64,000 nt of DNA from Hemileia vastatrix (GCA_030280995.1 JASXTE010000017.1:17667498-17731497), one strand, 5' to 3'. Shown: positions 10,333 to 20,852, counted from the stretch's first letter. The notes: generated by a model from the letters alone, not told the origin. Program-made: numbers and translations.

Positions 10333-10976
10333 AAACTCAAGTACTTGTGGAATTACAGAGGGAATCAAGAGACAAAATGAAGTTTTCAGAATTAGCCTTG
10401 AACCGGTGAATGAGGTGTCTTCTGTTCTCAATGTCCTGTGGATCTCTAGCAGGAGTGGATTGGAAGTAGTGAAGCAGAAGTTGTTTCTGTTGAGATGTTT
10501 GTTGTTGAAACTTGGCCTTGATGGTGGGTAAGTGGTTTGGTGTTGGTGGTGCAATAGATCCTACATTGTTATCATCACTATCAGAAGATGGAGGAACTGA
10601 GAAGTCATCAGTTTTAAAGTTGAAGGAAGAAATGAAAGTTCTTTACCATCAGATGGACCAGGGATGGTGGAACTTGTTGTTTTATGGGTTGTGGCACTCT
10701 TCCGGAAGGGTGAAGCTTTTTTATTAATCTGGGTATCAGGATGGATAGCCTAGATCTTTTGGTGCTGGTAGAAGATGGACCAGGTTGAGGTGGAGGTGAA
10801 TCTGTTGCAGAAGATAATGGACCAGGTCTGTAGCAGGGCTTCTTTCTAGATTGGAAGACATTGCAGGACGTTCTGTATGGATGGACAGGTGGTGTCATGA
10901 TGCAGATTAGATTATTGTCAATGCAGTATTGGCAAGGACCCATTTCAGAGGCATGTTTAGGAAGAAGGTTGAACAT
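10333..10976 (-). pseudogene. Cys-cluster protein gene A (antisense to G1-type remnant)
   Basis: I do not know the function. The first exon (Met at 10976) has a cysteine cluster at about residues 15-48: CQYCIDNNLIC, later SCN and KKPC, followed by a Ser/Pro linker. A likely intron begins GTAAAG just after LVHLM and ends ...CTTCTCAG. After it, a frame open to 10333 contains IENRRHLIHRFKANSENF, which aligns without gaps with YNKQKQLITTFQQNMQEA of gene B. The two exons do not join in phase with the simplest splice, so the junction is unresolved or a frameshift exists. It is read against the G1-type remnant beside it, as genes B and C are against theirs. The Cys pattern could be a Zn-binding module; this is inference. 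Confidence 0.55.
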
Positions 10977-11024
10977 GGTGGTTTAAGGAAGAAAGAATGT
11001 GGACATTCTTAATTGGAGGGAGGA

Positions 11025-11480
11025 TGTGGTCTTCCAACATTGGTAGGGGCCTTTTTTGCGTGATTTGGCGTTGTTTATGCATGTCTTAATTGACATCTGT
11101 TAAGGAATTAGGTATTTTTTTGGTTTTATTCTGTGGATATTGGGTCTGCCGGTATGTGGGTACTATCATTGGATAGCCCCGGTTTTTCTCTATATTTTAT
11201 GTGTTGAAGACATATTTCATATTATAGGTTTTAAGGGGTCATTTCCTCATTTTTCATTTAAAAAGATAGCTGTTTAATTTTGTTTTTCGTGTTTTACGGG
11301 CTAACCTTAAGTTTTAGGGTTAAGTGCTTAGTACTGTTGGATAGAGCTAATTTTTCTCTATATTTCATGACTCAATGTTGTTATAGTGAAATTCCGTGTT
11401 TTAAAGGTTTTAGTAGTTGTAGTTAGTTTTTCTAAGTAGATTGGGTGTTTTTAGTGGTTCTCTGGCTTCAGGGAGGCCGT
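11025..11480 (+). repeat. Repeat R, copy 1
   Basis: This stretch matches, reverse complemented, 53868-54362 over nearly its whole length, including landmarks such as TTCCAACATTGG, GTACTACCATTGGATAGCC and TAAGGGGTCATTT. Two inverted copies 42 kb apart imply a dispersed repeat. It has no coding frame I can support. 10977-11024 and 11481-11934 hold no gene that I recognise. Confidence 0.75.
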
Positions 11481-11934
11481 GCCACTTTGGGCGGCCCGCC
11501 CGCCTCTGTTTTAAAAGGTTGGGGAGCGCTTCTGGAGGGTTTTTTATGCAATTTGGTGGGTACAGGCACCAAATTGGTGGGAGCGCATGGGCTTTTAGAT
11601 AGTGGTCTGTCTGTAGATAGTGAATAAGACAGTTTGGGGCAACCTTAATCATCATACAACCATCCAGAGGTGATACCATTGTTCCTCACTCAGTTTTCAC
11701 TGTTTTCTGGCCACAATTGGCTGTGTTTGTTGCAAGTGAGTTCTTCATTTAACTTAACTTTGGCAACTGTTTTCTCTGTTATAGTCTTGCAAGCTATAGC
11801 AAGTATTATTGCTGTCTCTGGTGTGGATTTGCAGCCTACATCAAGTATCTTTGCTGTCTCTGGTGTGGACATTGGTCTACATTTCAGTTCTTTGGTCTGG
11901 TAGTCTGTCTGGTGACTACTTTCTTGACTCATCA

Positions 11935-12110
11935 AGCAGTCAAGTGTATTGGAAAAGGGTCTTTAGCAAAACAGGAACCAATTTACTGTAGCAGGTAAAT
12001 CTCACATATTTTTCTAAAGGGACAGGGGATTTTCTCTCTGGTTTTTCTCCAACTCCCTTGGTCAAGGCCTATAGCTAGTACTATAGGATTGTCTACACCG
12101 TTTATACAAC
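11935..12110 (-). repeat. G1-type LTR-like segment, copy 1
   Basis: It matches 57880-58080 reverse complemented (shared words include CTCCAACTCCCTTGGTCAAGG and GACAGGGGATTTTCTCTC, here given in part). In both places it lies beyond a Cys-cluster gene at the 3' end of a G1-type element, which suggests it is part of the 3' LTR of that family. Confidence 0.6.
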
Positions 12111-12207
12111 ACAAGGTCATTGGCCCATTACTTTAGTTTAGGAATGTGAAATATAAGAGTTATTTATAAAAAATTTGTGAAAAAATATAAAATTTTTGAT
12201 GACAACT

Positions 12208-12600
12208 CTAATCCCCATACTTTTTGGATCTAGATAAAGTTTTTTTAAATCGATTAACTTTACCTTCTTTCATTACCTTATTGATTCTTTGAATCAACTT
12301 ATGACTGATTTGAAATGAGCAACCAAAATGTGTTAAATCTTGACAGGATTCCAAATCAGGAGGAGCTTTGGTTGTTTGATGATTATCCTTAGAAGAATTC
12401 CAAATAGTTTCGATGATACCATTTCCCAAACCAAAATCAATGATGCACCGGTGGTCTGGAAAATATAAACCATGTCCTTTGATTTTAGCTGGAGATGGTA
12501 TTGGTTGGCCAGTTATTGGATTGATATATGAGAATATACCAAAAGTAAGAAAATTGGCATCATTCCTATCAATATGAATCCTATTGTGGAATCCTCTGTA
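12208..12600 (-). pseudogene. TET/JBP-like 2OG-Fe(II) oxygenase, C-terminal exon (T1)
   Basis: After a plausible acceptor (TTTACAG) the minus strand encodes about 130 residues ending at 12208. Seen: an HxD pair in RIHIDRND, FGIFSYINP, GHGLYFPDHRCIIDFG, NGIIETIWNSS and a later His in LTHFGCSFQIS. This order (HxD, then distal His) fits the Tet-like 2OG-Fe(II) oxygenases abundant in rust fungi, which oxidise methylated bases in nucleic acid. The N-terminal exons are absent, so it is a fragment. The same protein region is encoded at 28112-28454 plus 18050-18224. Confidence 0.75.
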
Positions 12601-12839
12601 AAGGAAAAATCAGAACAAATAAAATTAAAAAAAATTAATTTAGTAAAATGAAAAATTTTTTGTAAGAAATATTAAAAATTAATATCAAAACATTTTTTGT
12701 TTTGTAATTTACAGGGAAAGACCTTAACAGAATGTAAAAGTTTTTATTTTTCTAAGAATCTGCCAAAAAAAAGAAAAAGTTACATTTTAGTATGTGTTTT
12801 TGAAAAATAGGTAACCCCTCTTTAACTCTCATTACAGTA

Positions 12840-13380
12840 CCCTTTCCCCCCCCCTTTCTTTCTCTGAAATCACCTCTAAATTCCCTCCCTCCTTGCCTCA
12901 AAAACATCCTCTAATCCCCCTGAATCCCCTTCCTTAATTGCTACAAAACCCCCCCAAACTCCCCCTTTTACCCCTCTTTACATGCCCAAAACCCCCCTCC
13001 TTTCCCCCCCCCCCCCCCTCTTTAGCCACTTCAACCCCCCCCCTTACACTCCCCTTAAACCATCACTAGCTCATCCTCCTCCTTAACAAACAATCATTAG
13101 AAATCTTTTGTTAAGAAGGAGGGGGGGTAGAGGTGGCTAAAGGGAAGTGGAAGGGGGGAAGGGGGAATTTGAGGCGGTTAAAGAGAGGAAAAGGGGGGAG
13201 TGTTGAGGCACCTAAAGAGAGGGGAAGGGGGGGTGATGAGGTGGCTAAAGAGAGGGGAAGGGGGGTCTTGAGGAACCTAAAGAGAGGGGAAAGGGGGGAT
13301 TTGGGACAGCCAAGGAGGGTGAAAGGCAGGTAAAGAGAGAGGAAAAGGGGTGAAATGAGGCAGCTAAAGAGGGTGGAGGA
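12840..13380. repeat. Purine/pyrimidine foldback of H1
   Basis: A C/T-rich arm (about 12840-13075) faces a G/A-rich arm (about 13116-13380) around a central hairpin containing CTTAACAAA and TTTGTTAAG. The purine arm is a degenerate tandem repeat of roughly 28-35 bp (GAGG-x-GGCTAAAGAGAGGGGAA type). Protein-like frames on it are low-complexity artefacts. The matching structure in H2 is at 30050-30910. A-rich DNA follows to about 13600. Confidence 0.8.
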
Positions 13381-13924
13381 GAGAAAAAAAAAGAAAAAAA
13401 ATAGAAAAAAGAGAAAAAAAAAGTTAGTCTAACCTTGAAAATAAAAAAAAAGACTTACAAAAAAAAACAAAAAACAAAAAAAAAACAAAAAAAAAACCAA
13501 AAAAAAAACAAAAAAACAAAAACAAAAAACAAAATAAAGCAAAATAAAAAAATCATGATTAGCAAATAAAAAACAAGAAAAAAGAAAAAAAAGACTTACC
13601 TGGTGAGATGAGTTGAGAAAAAAAAAGTAACAAAAATATTTGAGTGATGTTTGAGGAGAGGATGAAAAGGATATGAGTGATGAAAGAAAAAAAAATCACT
13701 GACAAAATATGTGATTTCATGTTGAGCTGGTGAAAGAAAACCAATGAGCCATCCAAAAAAAAGATTTTCACCGTAAATTCCAAAAAAAAATGAATATGCA
13801 ACAAACCAAAATACCAACCAAAGTGAATGAAGTACACAAAGAGGACATTTGGAGAGTACAAAATGGTATGGGAAAGAAAGGGATGATGTGGCCAACTTGT
13901 GGTTTTGAAAAAAAAAATCACAAA

Positions 13925-14055
13925 AAAAGTGCTGATTTGAGGTCAGAACTGACACCCATTTTTGAAATAAGTGACTTTTTTGCAATATTTAAGTGCTGAT
14001 TTGGTTTGAAATCCGCACTTAAGTTAAGTGTGTATTTGCCAGAACTGACACCCCC
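13925..14055. mobile_element. Short inverted-repeat element with CAGAACTGACACCC ends
   Basis: The left part contains GTCAGAACTGACACCC and the right edge CAGAACTGACACCCCCT; the centre has an AAATC-x-GCACTT hairpin. Related DNA is at 57042-57215 on the other strand. It sits where the H1 transposase core is missing. Confidence 0.45.
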
Positions 14056-14490
14056 TATTGAAAAGACATAAAAGCTAAAGTGTCTTCCAAACCCAAGTCA
14101 GAATCAGAGTCAGCAGCTAAAGTTAAAGTGATAGCATTCATAGCTGAGTGAAGTTGCTTCCTAGTGGAGAGATGCTTTATTATTGTTGGTAGAAGGTTTA
14201 GATGATGAGTGGGAAGTGGGAATTCGCCACCAAATGAGCAGGTGAGGTGTGTTTAAATAGAAAAAAAATTTATGTGTTTGCCACCAAAATTAAGTAGCAT
14301 AGAGTAAAGAGACATATAAGGATGAGAAAAAATGTTAAGTGTTTGCCACCAAAATTAAGTAGCATAGAGTAAGGAGAGACTTAAGGATGGAATCAGCAAT
14401 TATAAGTCATGTGAATTTCTTAAAAATTGATCATGGATGTTATGAGTTTGGGATCAGGAATTAGGAATGGAAATTGGGGTATAAGAGTCA
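14056..14490 (-). pseudogene. Harbinger-like transposase N-terminal fragment (H1)
   Basis: Aligns by eye with 32810-33170 (shared: GCATTCATAG, GTGTTTGCCAC, GGATCAGGAATTAGGAATGG). It therefore carries only the upstream end of the transposase gene and its leader. No DDE residues are retained. Confidence 0.65.
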
Positions 14491-14734
14491 AGATAATGCA
14501 TTATCATAGATTCCTTATCCACTACCCCTGGGCCTAGTGGATAAGAATATTCCACAATTAATAATGTCTGATCCTGGGAAAAAAAATTCCTGATCTCTAA
14601 TTGCAGATCCCTCAACTTTGATACCCCCTAATCTACTTTTTCCTACCTTTCCATCAAGGTAAGTTTCATTTCCTGTATTTTCATGCTATCTGATATCTCT
14701 TTGTTCCTATGAATATTTCACACTTAAATATATA

Positions 14735-14934
14735 AGGGGGTATCAAATTTAAAAATTTGTAATTATTTAAAAGGTATTTCACAGCACAAAAAGAAAGCAA
14801 CAAGCACGACATTTATTCTCAGTAAAAAGATGTTTTGGGGACACAAGATGGCATACCTTAAAAAATAATCATGGTTGAATTGGTTGAAAAAAGAGGTAGT
14901 TTGAAATGGAAGATTTCTAACTTTGATACCCCTT
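14735..14934. mobile_element. Small Harbinger-type MITE
   Basis: About 200 bp bounded by AAGGGGGTATCAAA (14735) and CTTTGATACCCCTT (14934), inverted and like the H1/H2 ends. It lies between H1 and H2. No coding capacity. A target duplication is not clear. Confidence 0.55.
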
Positions 14935-15335
14935 ATTTAGGACTCTTTTCTGGATAATAGTGGACTTATTAGGGGGTATCAAAGTTGACCGATCCGCAAT
15001 TCAATTAATTGCGGATAAAAATCCTTATACCCCAATTATCTTCCGCAATTATTTTAGCTAATAATTGGTTTATTAGACATTTTATGTGTCAAAGTTGACC
15101 TCTTATCTGACATTTTTCTACTCAATTTTTCATAACCACATATCAGACCACTTTTTGTCATAGCCACATCTTGGCCTACTTTCATTCATAACCACATCTT
15201 TGACTACTCTCTGGATATGCCTTCTACCATGCTGCACACCCCATTCTCATCTCATCCTGTCTATTCTCTCCATTCAGAACACCTCACTATCTAATCTACT
15301 TGTTTTTTCTCCTTTTCATCTTCAATTATCTTAAC

Positions 15336-16730
15336 ATGCCCCGTCATCATAGATCTTCTCAAAGGCAGCCTTCCCCCAGTTGTTCTTCAAATTGCACTAC
15401 TCCCTCTTTCCCCCACTCAGCTGAGAAATCAAAGACCATTCAATTAAAAAAAGATGATTATCTCATTCTTATCAACTGGCTGAAAACTAAATCTAACTAT
15501 GATTCTTGTTTTGGTACCAAAAATGCAACTAAAGTAGGATGGCCCCCAGCATCAAACGTTAATGGTTATCTTCTAATGGTGAAAAAATTATGGAATAAAC
15601 CAAGGAAAGGATAGATCTTTTATCTAAAAAGATGTCTGAATGCTTCAAGAATTATCAAGCCAAATACAAGAAGGCAAAGACTCTTTCATCTTCTACTGGT
15701 TTTGGTGTTACTGACCTCAATATCAGTAAGGGCATCAAATACATAGATGATAAAATTTATTCTTTATGTCTTTACTTTAAAGAGATGGATGCTATTTTTG
15801 GAGAGCAAGCTGATGTTAATCCTGAAAACATGTTGGATGGTAAAGATTCTATCTCCAAACATGATTTCAAAAGAAATATTTTTCCTTCTTATTATACACA
15901 AGCCTCCCTTCCTTTAAATTCCACAAATCAAGATATCTTTTCAATAGATCCTTTTGGAAATATAAACCAACCTGGTCTAACTCAAGTATGTTTTTTTTCT
16001 TTTATCTTACTAATTCTTTTTTTTATTTACATTTTCTTATTTCCAAAAAGGCTGAAGAGCAAATGCAGGAGCCACAATCAACTGAGTCAGAAGCCAGCAA
16101 CAATGATGAGGAGGAAAATGTGACCTTGAACAAAAATCAAAGGGCTTAAAATAGTCTAAATTTCCACTCTCAAAGAAGAAGAAAAAGTGATACTTCATCT
16201 CAAACCCCTTTTTATTCTATTGAAGAATTTTTGGATAAATGTGATGCTGGTAAGTGATATACTAAACCTCTTAATACTTTACTCTTCTTTTCTTCCACTT
16301 TTTGTTAATATTTATTACTACTCTATAACATGTGGAAGTTGCTAAAGAGACTCTAAAGTTTGAAAAGCAAAAATACAAGCTCTCTTTAAGGAGGTAAGAC
16401 AGGGTACATGATTTGGAAGAGAAGAAGTTTGAAATCTATTTATGGAAGGATCATAGCACACAAGTCTTGGAGGAGAGGAAGTACAAACTCTCTTTACGGA
16501 AGGATGATAGGACACAAGACTTGCAGGAGAAGAAATTTGAGTTATCTCCAAGTATTGAAAAATCAAAGAAGGAGGAGAAAACACTCAAGCATCAAAACCT
16601 CATGGAACAGATGAAATATAAGCTTGATCATGAAGAAAATTCCAAAATGAAAAATTTCTTGATAGAATGTGTTAAAGCTAATAAATCTGTTGCGGAAATT
16701 GAATTTTTAAAGAAATTTTTTGATGACTAA
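15336..16730 (+). pseudogene. Myb/SANT-like DNA-binding protein of H2
   Basis: Exon 1 (15336-15985) starts MPRHHRSSQRQP and holds a helical region (DDYLILINWLKTKSNYDSCF, NGYLLMVKKLWNK) then LNISKGIKYIDDKIYSLCLYFKEMDAIFGE, similar to the trihelix/Myb-like partners of Harbinger transposases. Introns with GTATGT...AAAAAG (15986-16050) and GTAAGT...GGAAG (16250-16338) lead to exons 2 and 3. Exon 3 has three imperfect repeats of about 21 residues around LEEKKFEIYLWKD, LEERKYKLSLRKD and LQEKKFEL, predicted coiled coil, and ends at 16730. Damage: one-base frameshift near 15600, TAA in exon 2 (near 16147) and in exon 3 (near 16396). Such proteins guide the transposase to DNA. Confidence 0.65.
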
Positions 16731-16924
16731 GTTTTTTTATTTCTCTCACACTTTAACTGTTCATAATTAATTGTACATAAAATTTTATCTTAATTTCCTG
16801 TATTTCTTTACTCTATCCATTATTAGTTGAATTTTCATATTTTAATGTTATAAATTCTTTTTTAAATAAAATTTTCAAGAATTTTTAAATTTAAAACTCT
16901 GTTTTAGTTAAAGTTTTCTTTTCA

Positions 16925-17260
16925 AGTCTTATTTGAAAATTTTCCAATCCCACCCCTGAATTTGATTGAACTAAGGGGTGGGTATCAACAATATTATTTC
17001 AAGTAAAGAATTTTGCAAGTCTTATATGATATTTTGGAAATACTCCCCCCTCAATTTTATTGAAGTAAGGGATGGGTATCAACAAAATTTCAAGTCAATT
17101 TTTTTTTGCAAGTCTCATAAGAAAATTTGGCAATACCCCACCCCTGTATTTTATTGAATTAAGGGAAGGGTATCACCAAATTTTCAAGTCAAAATTTTTT
17201 TTAAAGTCTGATGTGAAAATTTGGAAATACCCCCCCATCCCCCTGAAATTTATTGAATCA
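16925..17260 (+). repeat. About 92-bp tandem repeat, nearly 4 units
   Basis: Units begin near 16946, 17037, 17130 and 17221. Each has a C-rich block (CCCCACCCCTG type), ATTTTATTGAA, GGGTATCA-x-CAA, a TCAAGTC block, a T run and GCAAGTCT. It lies inside H2 between the Myb/SANT-like and TET-like genes. Confidence 0.75.
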
Positions 17261-17285
17261 AAGAAATCAAATGGAAAAAAAATTT

Positions 17286-17835
17286 AAAAATGAAAATTTC
17301 ATTAACCAATTATTTTCACCAGTCCCAATAACTATGCAATATAGGGGGTGGACTTGCTAGCAAGTCCCCAACCTGAACTCAGACTGAACTCATACTGAAC
17401 TCATATTGAACTCTCCTTGAAGACCCACCTAAAACTGTTCTGCTGAGTGGTGTTCATCCCTGATTGTATGGTTCCTTTTTCAATAGCTCAACGTGTTTTC
17501 AATCTGTGGTAAATTTGAGTCCAAGGTCCCGGACTTGCTAACAAGTCCTCCCCCCATATTGCGTGGTGAATCAAGTTTTCCTATTTTATATAATAGCCAG
17601 TAGAATGACCTAAGGCCAGATGCACCATTATATAAAACCAGTAATCTATCTTGATGTAACTTCAAAAAATAATTGGAAAAAATAAAACCACAATTAAATG
17701 AAAAAAATTAAAAATGAAAATTTCATCAACCAATTATTTTCACCAGTCCCAATCAAGTTTTCCTATTTTATATAATAGCAAGTAGAATGACCTAAGGCCA
17801 GATGCACCATTATATAAAACCAGTAATCTATCTTG
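17286..17835. repeat. Tandem duplication, one copy interrupted by a MITE
   Basis: Copy 1 (17286-17329 plus 17572-17655) and copy 2 (about 17706-17835) share AACCAATTATTTTCACCAG, AAGTTTTCCTATTTTATAT and CCAGATGCACCATTATAT. Copy 2 lacks the MITE and shows the empty site. Confidence 0.8.
17330..17568 (-). mobile_element. CACTA-like MITE M1
   Basis: 239 bp, flanked by AAT on both sides (17327-17329, 17569-17571). Its ends correspond to the family ends CACTACGCAATATAGGGGG and CACCACGCAATATGGGGG. Inside the left end is the 18-bp palindrome GGACTTGCTAGCAAGTCC; the right copy has one change (GCTAAC). The neighbouring duplicate at 17742-17760 preserves the uninterrupted target. Confidence 0.85.
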
Positions 17836-18049
17836 AAAAAACTTTTAAAAATAATTGGAAGAGACAAATCCAAAATTATATGAAAAAAAAAATTAAAAAG
17901 GAAAATAAAAAGGAAAATTTAAAAAAATTAAAAAAGATGTAAAATAAAATAAAAAATAAAATTTAATAAATGAGAAAAAAAAAGAAAAAAAAAATGGAAT
18001 AAAATATTTGATGATAGAAAAAAACTTATAATATTTTAATTACCATACT

Positions 18050-18224
18050 TGACAGATCTACTAAGAACAATTTTTTATCTAAATTTTTTTTTGATTATTA
18101 GTTTGATTAATAAGACCTTCTTTATTTTGAATGAAAGCCAAAATGGGTAAATTCTTGACAAGATACTAAAGTTGGAGGTGCTTTAGTTTTTTGATGCCAA
18201 TGTTGAGAAGAATTACATATAGCC
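18050..18224 (-). pseudogene. TET-like oxygenase T2, 3' part cut off by chromovirus C1
   Basis: On the minus strand this encodes CNSSQHWHQKTKAPP and SCQEFTHFGFHSK before a stop, matching the end of T1 (NSSKDNHQTTKAPP, SCQDLTHFGCSFQ). It continues exactly from the frame at 28112 if C1 and one copy of its 5-bp target duplication are ignored. The distal His of THFG is kept; the stop soon after indicates decay. 17836-18049 is AT-rich with nothing else seen. Confidence 0.75.
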
Positions 18225-19725
18225 TGTCAGCCTGTATATCCCCAGGACTGAGTAAAAAGTGCTTATAAGTTATGTTAAACACATGAACTATACATGGGAA
18301 CAATAAATGAGAGCACACAAACAGTATACATAAGTAAAATTATGATAATACACAAAAAAATGCCATTATAACACCTTATATACATGCATATATCCACCTT
18401 TTATAGGTCTTATGTACTTAATATTAAGTTAGAATATGTTAGGGTAATCTTAAGAACCTTAAGTATAAGGCTACATAATTTTTAAGTACACTTAAAGCTG
18501 TTATATTCATTGTTTTACGCAAAAAACAAGAAATGTGCTTTATTTCACTTAAAAGTTGACTATATGCGCTATAAAATTGAGAATATCAAAAACGTGCTTT
18601 GACAGATCAATTGGGCTCATTTAGGACTATTGATTTGGCTATTTAAATGTATAAAAATAACACTTTTCAAATTTGGTGTTTTTTATGCCAGAAATGGCTT
18701 CTGTGTACTGGCTACATACTGCCTGCTTTTTTCCCATGTGAATAGCTTCATTTTTAGCAAAGTTAGCTTTTTCACACTATAATTACCCCACATTCTACGC
18801 CCACTGTGGGGAAACACACTAAAATAGGCAACAGGCGCTTATTTAGTGTCCTAGCTTAATTAATAATGCATTGACCTTGTTTATATGCACTAATTTCATT
18901 AATAACCTCACTCTTGGCACCTTATTTCATCACCACGCTTAAATTTGCCAAATTTTAGTCAAGGATTTATCCGTGAAAGCGCCTGCCAAGGACTGCATGT
19001 AGTTACCCCACATCTCACGCTCTTTTTTAATTTTTTGGGTGGTTTCTCAGTCAATTTTGGTTATTTTTGGATGGGAATTTTACGTAGTATAATGTCAGGA
19101 TTAGCCCCTCCATTTCTACTGTAGATCCCCCTTATTATTAAGCTATAATTAACCTTAAAAAGTCTCCTTTAGCCTTTTATATCATTGTTTTCCACGCATA
19201 TACTCTCTTTTTGTCTTTTCTTTAATTTTGATGGATCTCCCTTATCATTAATAGGATTTTAGTGGTTGTTGCTTGTCTAATTATGTTATGGGTCACTAGG
19301 GGCGTTGATGGAGAGGTCTATTACTTGTTTGAGGCGTCATTAACATTGTATTGGATGGTACATCAAGGTGTTTATTGAGGAACTTAGTGTGTATAAAAGG
19401 AGGAGGTTTTGGGTCTTGTTTTTGGCAGTCTTTATCATTTACAATTTAACCAATATAGCCAAACAAATTACAATACATATCAATTAGTACTTTTATAAGA
19501 CTTTTGAATAGTATCTGAATTATAAAATCTATTTTTCTACCAACTACAAAGATTGTAAGCCATATATAAGACTAGTGAGAATTATATTACTGAGACCTTT
19601 AAATTTGATTATATTTTATTACTCATTGGATTTATACTACAGTATTCATATAGGACCGTTTAAATCTTTTAGACAACTGAACATTCAAGCTAGTTCACGT
19701 CCTTGTACTTGAACTTAGCCTGACA
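18225..19725 (+). repeat. 5' LTR of C1
   Basis: Begins TGTCAGCCTGTATATCC and ends TTAGCCTGACA; same length as the 3' LTR. It contains CCCCACA...TGTGGGG, a 7-bp hairpin (near 18790-18815), repeated once in degenerate form near 19011. Confidence 0.93.
19392..19399 (+). promoter_or_regulatory. TATA box in C1 5' LTR
   Basis: TATAAAAG near the 3' side of the LTR, present in both LTRs (27778-27785 in the other). It is a likely start signal for the genomic RNA; transcription would begin some 25-30 bp downstream. Confidence 0.6.
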
Positions 19726-20308
19726 ATCGGGGACCTTTCCTCAAGAATTCTGTTATAATCCAGTAAGTAAAAATTTCAAAGAAGGTACACGTAAATAATA
19801 TCCCTATAGAAATATTTGGATAATTACAACAGGTTGGGGTCACTTATATAGTGATTTCAGAAAAAGAAGCCCTGTTATATAATAAAATTGTGATATTGAA
19901 TCAACAATTTTACCACTAATTTAACATAAAATTGTTATTAGTGGGAGTCTGTCAATAGACCAATTAAATTTGTGATCTTTGCAGATAATAAACCAATTAA
20001 ACTGATTAATTGTTTTCTTTTAACAGGACTCTTAATCTTTTCTTTTTATTGGGTTGTAATATTCATTAAATATTTAGAGAGAATCTTACTGACAGTTGTT
20101 TTCTTTTAAATATAAAAACACAGCTACATATTGTAGACCAGTTAAATTAAGTGACCATATAAAAAGCATATTTGACTTTTGGCACTTAAAGATTCACTTC
20201 ATACCAGTAAGTAAGCAATAAAATTGTCTTCAGTGGTATTGATAAATACTGATAAAGCTCCTTTTTGAAGTTTTTTATATCTAAATTCTCAAATTATTTA
20301 AATTCCAC
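19726..20308 (+). other. 5' leader of C1
   Basis: Non-coding DNA between LTR and first ORF. The primer-binding site should lie directly after the LTR (ATCGGGGACCTTTCC); I could not match it to a tRNA. It includes a small hairpin (GTCTGTCAATAGAC). C2 has a similar GAGGCCCTTTCC in this place. Confidence 0.5.
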
Positions 20309-20402
20309 ATGAAAATGTGTGACAACAATGACATTGTAAGTAATAAGGCAAAACCTTATAACTTAAGACCTAGAGCTGAAAGACCTGTTACAGGACATTC
20401 AA

Positions 20403-20852
20403 ATGGATGGCCAGGACTCTCCCATAATCAACAACACTCCGCCAATGTCACTGGAGGAAAGGGAAAAGCTTTTAAAGCAGGTTTCAATAAAGAAGTCAAA
20501 AAATACATTACAAGAACAAGTTCACTCCCTATCCACCCTGCTAAACACCTTGAAAATAAGAGTCAACAACATAGTGGACCAGATCAACAATCTGGAAAAG
20601 AGAGCAGCTCAAGGTTTCATAGAAGTCATCCAAGCTCTAGTGGACATAAAGACTCAACCACCAACAGTGGCACCCAACAATTCCATAGCAACACCTCCAG
20701 CACAAGAGGAGGACCAAAAAATTACAGTAAGAAAATGGAAATGGGATTGGTACGCCCAAAATTACAACAATTCTCCTCAACAAGGATCCAGCAGTCACCC
20801 TTACAGGGGAAAGCCAAGGAGAGGCAGGGGAAATGGGGTAAGACCTTGGTGA
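20403..20852 (+). CDS. C1 ORF1: coiled-coil protein with basic tail
   Basis: 149 residues, Met at 20403. Residues about 15-75 are rich in heptad-like Leu/Ile/Val with charged residues (SLEEREKLLKQV, LQEQVHSLSTLLNTLKIRV, INNLEKRAAQ), suggesting a coiled coil. Then come a Pro/Gln linker, the motif KWKWDW and a basic end (HPYRGKPRRGRGNG...RPW). C2 keeps the coiled coil, KWKWEW, HPYQG and a final PW just before the stop, although with frameshifts, so this frame is real. It overlaps the Gag-Pol frame, which is open in a different phase. It may be a nucleic-acid-binding Gag-like protein; its function is unknown to me. Confidence 0.65.
   Translation: MDGQDSPIINNTPPMSLEEREKLLKQVSIKKSKNTLQEQVHSLSTLLNTLKIRVNNIVDQINNLEKRAAQGFIEVIQALVDIKTQPPTVAPNNSIATPPAQEEDQKITVRKWKWDWYAQNYNNSPQQGSSSHPYRGKPRRGRGNGVRPW

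Larger units (their letters stand above)
12115..14629 (-). mobile_element. PIF/Harbinger-like transposon H1 (truncated, deleted)
   Basis: From low to high coordinates: last exon of a TET-like gene (minus), purine/pyrimidine foldback, non-coding DNA matching 30905-31640, fragment of the transposase N-terminus (minus), and a terminal repeat ending at 14629 (AGGGGGTATCAAAGTTGA on the minus strand). Order and orientation match H2 (14971-33375). The left end is cut off near 12110 by G1-type sequence, and the transposase core is missing, with a short MITE (13925-14055) at the deletion point. Confidence 0.75.

Noticed and set aside
11410..11679. 89-residue minus-strand frame in and after repeat R
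   Set aside because: No homologous frame in the other copy of R and no recognisable domain.
13559..13985. Phe-rich minus-strand frames
   Set aside because: Produced by A-rich non-coding DNA of H1; the matching H2 region (31000-31660) does not preserve them.
20309..20850. Start of Gag-Pol at the first Met (20309) as a proven gene start
   Set aside because: This phase is open but Gln/Ser-rich and low in conservation over the ORF1 overlap; I could not decide its true start.
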